Shown here: positions 61,891 through 64,000 of the stretch, in pieces
How positions within the stretch are numbered: the stretch's first letter is position 1
Layout of the letters: every line of letters begins with the position of its first letter
Assembly: GCF_012955605.1 (NCBI RefSeq)
Contig: NZ_CP052135.1
Span: 899,501 to 963,500 of the forward strand
Source of the DNA: Bacillus fonticola
Lineage (GTDB): Bacteria; Bacillota; Bacilli; Bacillales; JC228
Reading direction: 5' to 3'
DNA length: 64,000 nt
Translations under genes and position numbers: made by a program
The notes under the pieces: model-generated
What the model was told of the DNA's origin: nothing
Seen by the model: the letters and a program-made list of their open reading frames with translations, nothing else
The model's database searches: none

Positions 61891-62319
61891 TTAAGTTGTA
61901 GGGATTCGATTTGCAATGTCTCCAGCAATTTGTTTCAAATCATCTGGAGTGTATTGAGTATCGTGGGTTTTCCACACAGCCCCAAATCCGTCTCCCTTGC
62001 CATAACGAGGGATAAGATGAAGGTGGAAATGGTATACCGATTGACCAGCGTCTGCCCCGTTGTTGTTTAGCGTGTTAAGTCCTATCGGTGAATACGTATC
62101 TTTGATGGCGTTGGAAATCATTGGAACAACTGAAAACAGTTGACCAGCGACTTCAGGTGGCAAAGCATACACGTCTTGGTGATGCTGTTTTGGAATAACG
62201 AGTGTATGTCCTTTCGTCACTTGACTAATGTCCAAGAATGCATACACATGATCGTCTTCGTACACTTTCGCACTTGGGATATCGCCGCTTATTATTTTAC
62301 AAAAGATACAATCGTTCAT
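61891..62319 (-). CDS. hit: HIT family nucleotide-binding protein Hit
   Basis: About 142 aa. The N-terminal zinc-type motif CIFCKIISGDIPSAKVY and the histidine triad HFHLHLIPRYG (about residue 100) define a HINT-branch nucleotide hydrolase. The start is ATG 62319 because GGGAGG sits at a good distance; the frame to 62343 is an upstream extension. In B. subtilis hit is next to ecsA, but here it is followed by the sin region. Confidence 0.95.
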   Translation of the reverse strand: MNDCIFCKIISGDIPSAKVYEDDHVYAFLDISQVTKGHTLVIPKQHHQDVYALPPEVAGQLFSVVPMISNAIKDTYSPIGLNTLNNNGADAGQSVYHFHLHLIPRYGKGDGFGAVWKTHDTQYTPDDLKQIAGDIANRIPTT

Positions 62320-62481
62320 CGTAAAAAGTCCTCCCGTAACCACTTGTCTTTAGTAAGGAAGATTGTACCATAGTAGAAGGAAGGAACCAAGTCATGAGCG
62401 AAGGGAAGTCATAAAAATATGGAACTATTCTAACTATAAAATACATGCTACAATTATGCCGTATGTAAGGAGGGGGATTGT

Positions 62482-62808
62482 ATGATTGGAGATCGAGTGA
62501 AAACCTTTCGTAAAGTAAAAAAGCTATCTATAACAGAATTGGCATACCGAGCGGGAGTCGCTAAAAGTTATATTAGTGACCTGGAGCGGGACGCTAAATC
62601 CAATCCCTCTATACACTTCATTGAGAAAATTGCTAAAGTGCTAGACGTACCTGTTGACGAGTTGATTGGTAGAGACTCCCCCGCGTTGGATGGCGAATGG
62701 CGGCAAGTCTTAAATGAAGTCATGGAATCGGGTATCTCGAAAGAACAGTTTCGCGAGTTTATAGAATTCCACAAATGGAAAGTTAATGGAGGTAGTAACG
62801 AGCGATGA
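62482..62808 (+). CDS. SinR-like HTH repressor 1
   Basis: A 108-aa protein with the SinR two-part structure. The N-terminal HTH_3 domain (IGDRVKTFRKVKKLSITELA, then YRAGVAKSYISDLERD) is followed by a C-terminal SinI/SinR dimerisation helix pair (LDGEWRQVLNEVMESGISKE, then QFREFIEFHKWK). SinR represses biofilm matrix genes in B. subtilis. ATG 62482 has AAGGAGGGGG upstream. The gene ends in a terminator and converges on a SinI-like gene. Confidence 0.93.
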   Translation: MIGDRVKTFRKVKKLSITELAYRAGVAKSYISDLERDAKSNPSIHFIEKIAKVLDVPVDELIGRDSPALDGEWRQVLNEVMESGISKEQFREFIEFHKWKVNGGSNER

Positions 62809-62837
62809 CCTGTCAAAGGCTATCGCTCGTTTTCTTT
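62798..62837 (+). terminator. Terminator of SinR-like gene 1
   Basis: Stem AACGAGCGAT / ATCGCTCGTT with a 13-nt loop, overlapping the end of the gene, followed by TTCTTTA. Confidence 0.85.
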
Positions 62838-62878
62838 ATAAATAACCCTTATTGATGAGTCAGTATGTATCATTCCGA

Positions 62879-63031
62879 TCACTGGGCGATTATTTTTGAA
62901 ATTGTTGGCAGATGCTGTTCGGGATTGTTTAAATACGCTCGAACTTCTTCAGGAGACAAACCAATTTGCTTAGCGGTGTAGAGTAAATATACCCATTCTT
63001 TGTCGATTTCATTTTTTTGTATCGTTTCCAT
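62879..63031 (-). CDS. SinI-like antirepressor
   Basis: A 50-aa gene on the minus strand: METIQKNEIDKEWVYLLYTA, KQIGLSPEEVRAYLNN, then a short tail. The IDKEWVxLLxxAKxxGLSPEEVRxYL pattern is the SinI helical hook, which binds the matching domain of SinR and blocks DNA binding. The ribosome binding site CAGGAGGAG is strong. It converges on SinR-like gene 1 and is transcribed away from SinR-like gene 2. A c-di-GMP riboswitch lies directly upstream. Confidence 0.9.
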   Translation of the reverse strand: METIQKNEIDKEWVYLLYTAKQIGLSPEEVRAYLNNPEQHLPTISKIIAQ

Positions 63032-63061
63032 GTTTTGAACTCCTCCTGGATACATTTTTCG

Positions 63062-63155
63062 TATGCAGGCAACCCAGCCATCCTAGAGGAGTTCTCCGTA
63101 GATCTGTGGTTTTGCGTCCCTATTTTTCAATAGGTTTGCCGCTTGCAGCATGCAC
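63062..63155 (-). promoter_or_regulatory. c-di-GMP-I (GEMM) riboswitch upstream of the SinI-like gene
   Basis: On the minus strand: GGCAAACC, then P2 CTATT-GAAA-AATAG with a GAAA tetraloop, then GGGACGCAAAACC, a P3 arm with a tetraloop-receptor-like internal loop (TCTACGG ... CCTCTAGGA), and the closing GGCTGGGTTGCC. These are the hallmark conserved elements of class I. P1 is short. The P3 tip contains GAACTCCTC (63086-63094), perfectly complementary to GAGGAGTTC at the sinI ribosome binding site (63037-63045). Ligand binding should therefore free the ribosome binding site. Confidence 0.88.
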
Positions 63156-63551
63156 GTTCTACTACTCAGTCAATGATCAAAGTATATCTCCATATATCTG
63201 AAAATTCTGTAGGTACATGTTGGTAGTCATAGGTATATGTACCTATTATTTCGACAAAATCCCAAATATAAACAACTTGGATGAGCATAAAGTTCTGATT
63301 ATCCCACATTGTCGGATGAGTCATCGCGCCGTTGTTCAATCTTTGTTCTCCATGAAGAACACTAAAATTAAGTATACGCTAGATTCCTTGCAATTTAAAA
63401 ACATTGAAATCATCCAAAAAACCTATATAAAGAACGAATTTCTTTGATTATCGCTATTTAACTCCATATATCTCCTTATTTCTATTTTCCCAAAAATTCT
63501 TTTGTTCTTTATAATGAACAAAAGAATTGTTCTCTATAGGAGGTAATTAGA
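63156..63551. other. AT-rich region upstream of SinR-like gene 2, with doubtful ORF
   Basis: About 400 bp, clearly more AT-rich than neighbours. It contains promoter sequence for the riboswitch/sinI transcript (minus) and for SinR-like gene 2 (plus). A 76-aa ORF at 63217-63447 (ending TYIKNEFL) has a poor ribosome binding site and no recognisable family; I do not call it. TATATCTCCATATATCT near 63182 and 63463 recurs as TCCATATATCTCC and may be an operator. Confidence 0.4.
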
Positions 63552-63887
63552 GTGGTGGGTATTTCAATTCGAGAACTGCGGTTGCGGCGCGGGATGACAT
63601 TAGGAGAACTGTCAGAGAAGTCTGGTGTGTCAAAGTCTTATTTAAGTTATATAGAAAGAGGTGTACACCAAAACCCGTCGTATAGTATTTTAACACGCAT
63701 CGCAGATACACTGAACACACCGTTAGAAGAACTAATGAAACAGTCGTCGAGATTAAAACCTGTATCTATCGACGAAGATTGGTTGCACTTATTAAGAGAA
63801 GCGATTGCAAAAGGAATGCGCAAGGACGACTTGCTCCAGTTCATTGATTCGATGGAACAAAAGGAGAAGGCGCATGAATCTTCTTAA
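63552..63887 (+). CDS. SinR-like HTH repressor 2
   Basis: A 111-aa protein with an HTH_3 domain (IRELRLRRGMTLGELSEKSG and VSKSYLSYIERGVHQNPSYS) and a SinI-binding-type C-terminus (IDEDWLHLLREAIAKGMRKD, then DLLQFIDSMEQ). It resembles SinR/SlrR. GTG 63552 follows AGGAGG (with GTAATTAGA between). It overlaps the next gene by 14 nt. With SinR-like 1 and the SinI-like gene it forms a small regulatory cluster. Confidence 0.93.
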   Translation: MVGISIRELRLRRGMTLGELSEKSGVSKSYLSYIERGVHQNPSYSILTRIADTLNTPLEELMKQSSRLKPVSIDEDWLHLLREAIAKGMRKDDLLQFIDSMEQKEKAHESS

Positions 63888-64000
63888 TGTTGTTCGATGG
63901 CTATCGATCGCGCTCATCATCGCAGGTCTCACATTTACTCTTTATGCGGTTAATCAAATTTTTGAGTCGAAAAATGCTGAACAACGTGCATTAAATGTAG
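63874..64000 (+). CDS. Membrane-anchored protein, start only (sortase D-like?)
   Basis: The first 42 codons are present and the gene runs off the window: MNLLNVVRWLSIALIIAGLT, FTLYAVNQIFESKNAEQRAL. This is a single N-terminal helix followed by a charged linker, the typical start of class D sortases, but also of other anchored proteins. ATG 63874 has AAAGGAGAAGG and overlaps SinR-like gene 2, so the two are coupled. The family call is tentative. Confidence 0.45.
   Translation, partial: MNLLNVVRWLSIALIIAGLTFTLYAVNQIFESKNAEQRALNV

Noticed and set aside
63217..63447. 76-aa ORF between the sinI riboswitch and SinR-like gene 2
   Set aside because: Poor ribosome binding site, very AT-rich, no recognisable motif; kept only as a doubtful ORF in the region note.
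1..64000. tRNA, rRNA genes, prophage or replication origin
   Set aside because: No cloverleaf, rRNA-like sequence, DnaA-box cluster or phage structural gene was noticed on reading both strands.

Overview
The window is a 64 kb chromosomal segment of an endospore-forming member of the Bacillaceae. The evidence is a spore germination receptor operon, SpoVR, an alpha/beta SASP, YheC/YheD coat-associated proteins, YhaL, PrsA, Hpr/ScoC and SinR/SinI, in an order that follows the Bacillus subtilis yhc-yhd-yhe-yha region (yhcU, yhcX, yhdB, spoVR, bmrCD, SASP, yheE-D-C-B-A, yhaX, hemZ, yhzD, yhaQP, yhaO-N-M-L, prsA, hpr, yhaH, trpP, hit). The genus cannot be fixed from sequence alone; acidic proteins and the repeat content suggest a halo- or alkaliphilic relative.

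Layout. 1-4.1 kb: the C-terminal part of a HelD-type helicase, a MITE-like repeat, an aldo/keto reductase, and a WrbA-like quinone reductase behind an MhqR-like operator. 4.2-10.6 kb: yhcU, a zinc-ribbon membrane protein, yhcX, yhdB and spoVR. 10.7-14.5 kb: a gerABC-type operon with a sigma-G-like promoter. 14.8-20 kb: an MDR oxidoreductase, a secreted MBL-fold protein and a dicarboxylate/amino-acid symporter. 20-25.5 kb: a TPP riboswitch with thiT, then the multidrug exporter bmrCD behind a leader peptide and attenuator. 25.6-31.9 kb: Uma2 nucleases (one truncated), fumC, SASP, msmX and a CdaR/PucR-type regulator. 31.9-39.8 kb: the yhe sporulation cluster, with four YheC/D ATP-grasp genes in one operon. 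39.9-51.3 kb: a K+ channel, yhaX, hemZ, a HicAB-like toxin-antitoxin pair, IS debris, a GntR-ABC operon, yhzD and yhaQP. 51.4-62.3 kb: yhaO-N-M-L, prsA, three YjcZ microproteins, hpr, yhaH, trpP and hit. 62.4-64 kb: two SinR-like repressors flanking a short SinI antirepressor gene, then the start of a membrane-anchored (sortase-like) gene.

Most notable observations. (1) A c-di-GMP-I (GEMM) riboswitch lies on the minus strand directly upstream of the 50-aa SinI-like gene. A 9-nt segment of its P3 tip is perfectly complementary to the sinI Shine-Dalgarno region, which suggests a direct c-di-GMP to SinI to SinR circuit. (2) Arrays of 20-bp units (18-31 units, no indels, invariant core plus variable half) occur at four sites, with a 21-bp array and a two-unit array at two more. 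Unit sequences differ between most loci, and one array of exactly 28 units interrupts a dead transposase gene. I know of no described function for them. (3) Several RNA or operator circuits can be read directly: a nine-triplet TRAP site on trpP, the bmr attenuator with two terminators, a TPP switch with terminator, and a 24-bp perfect palindrome in front of the toxin-antitoxin pair.
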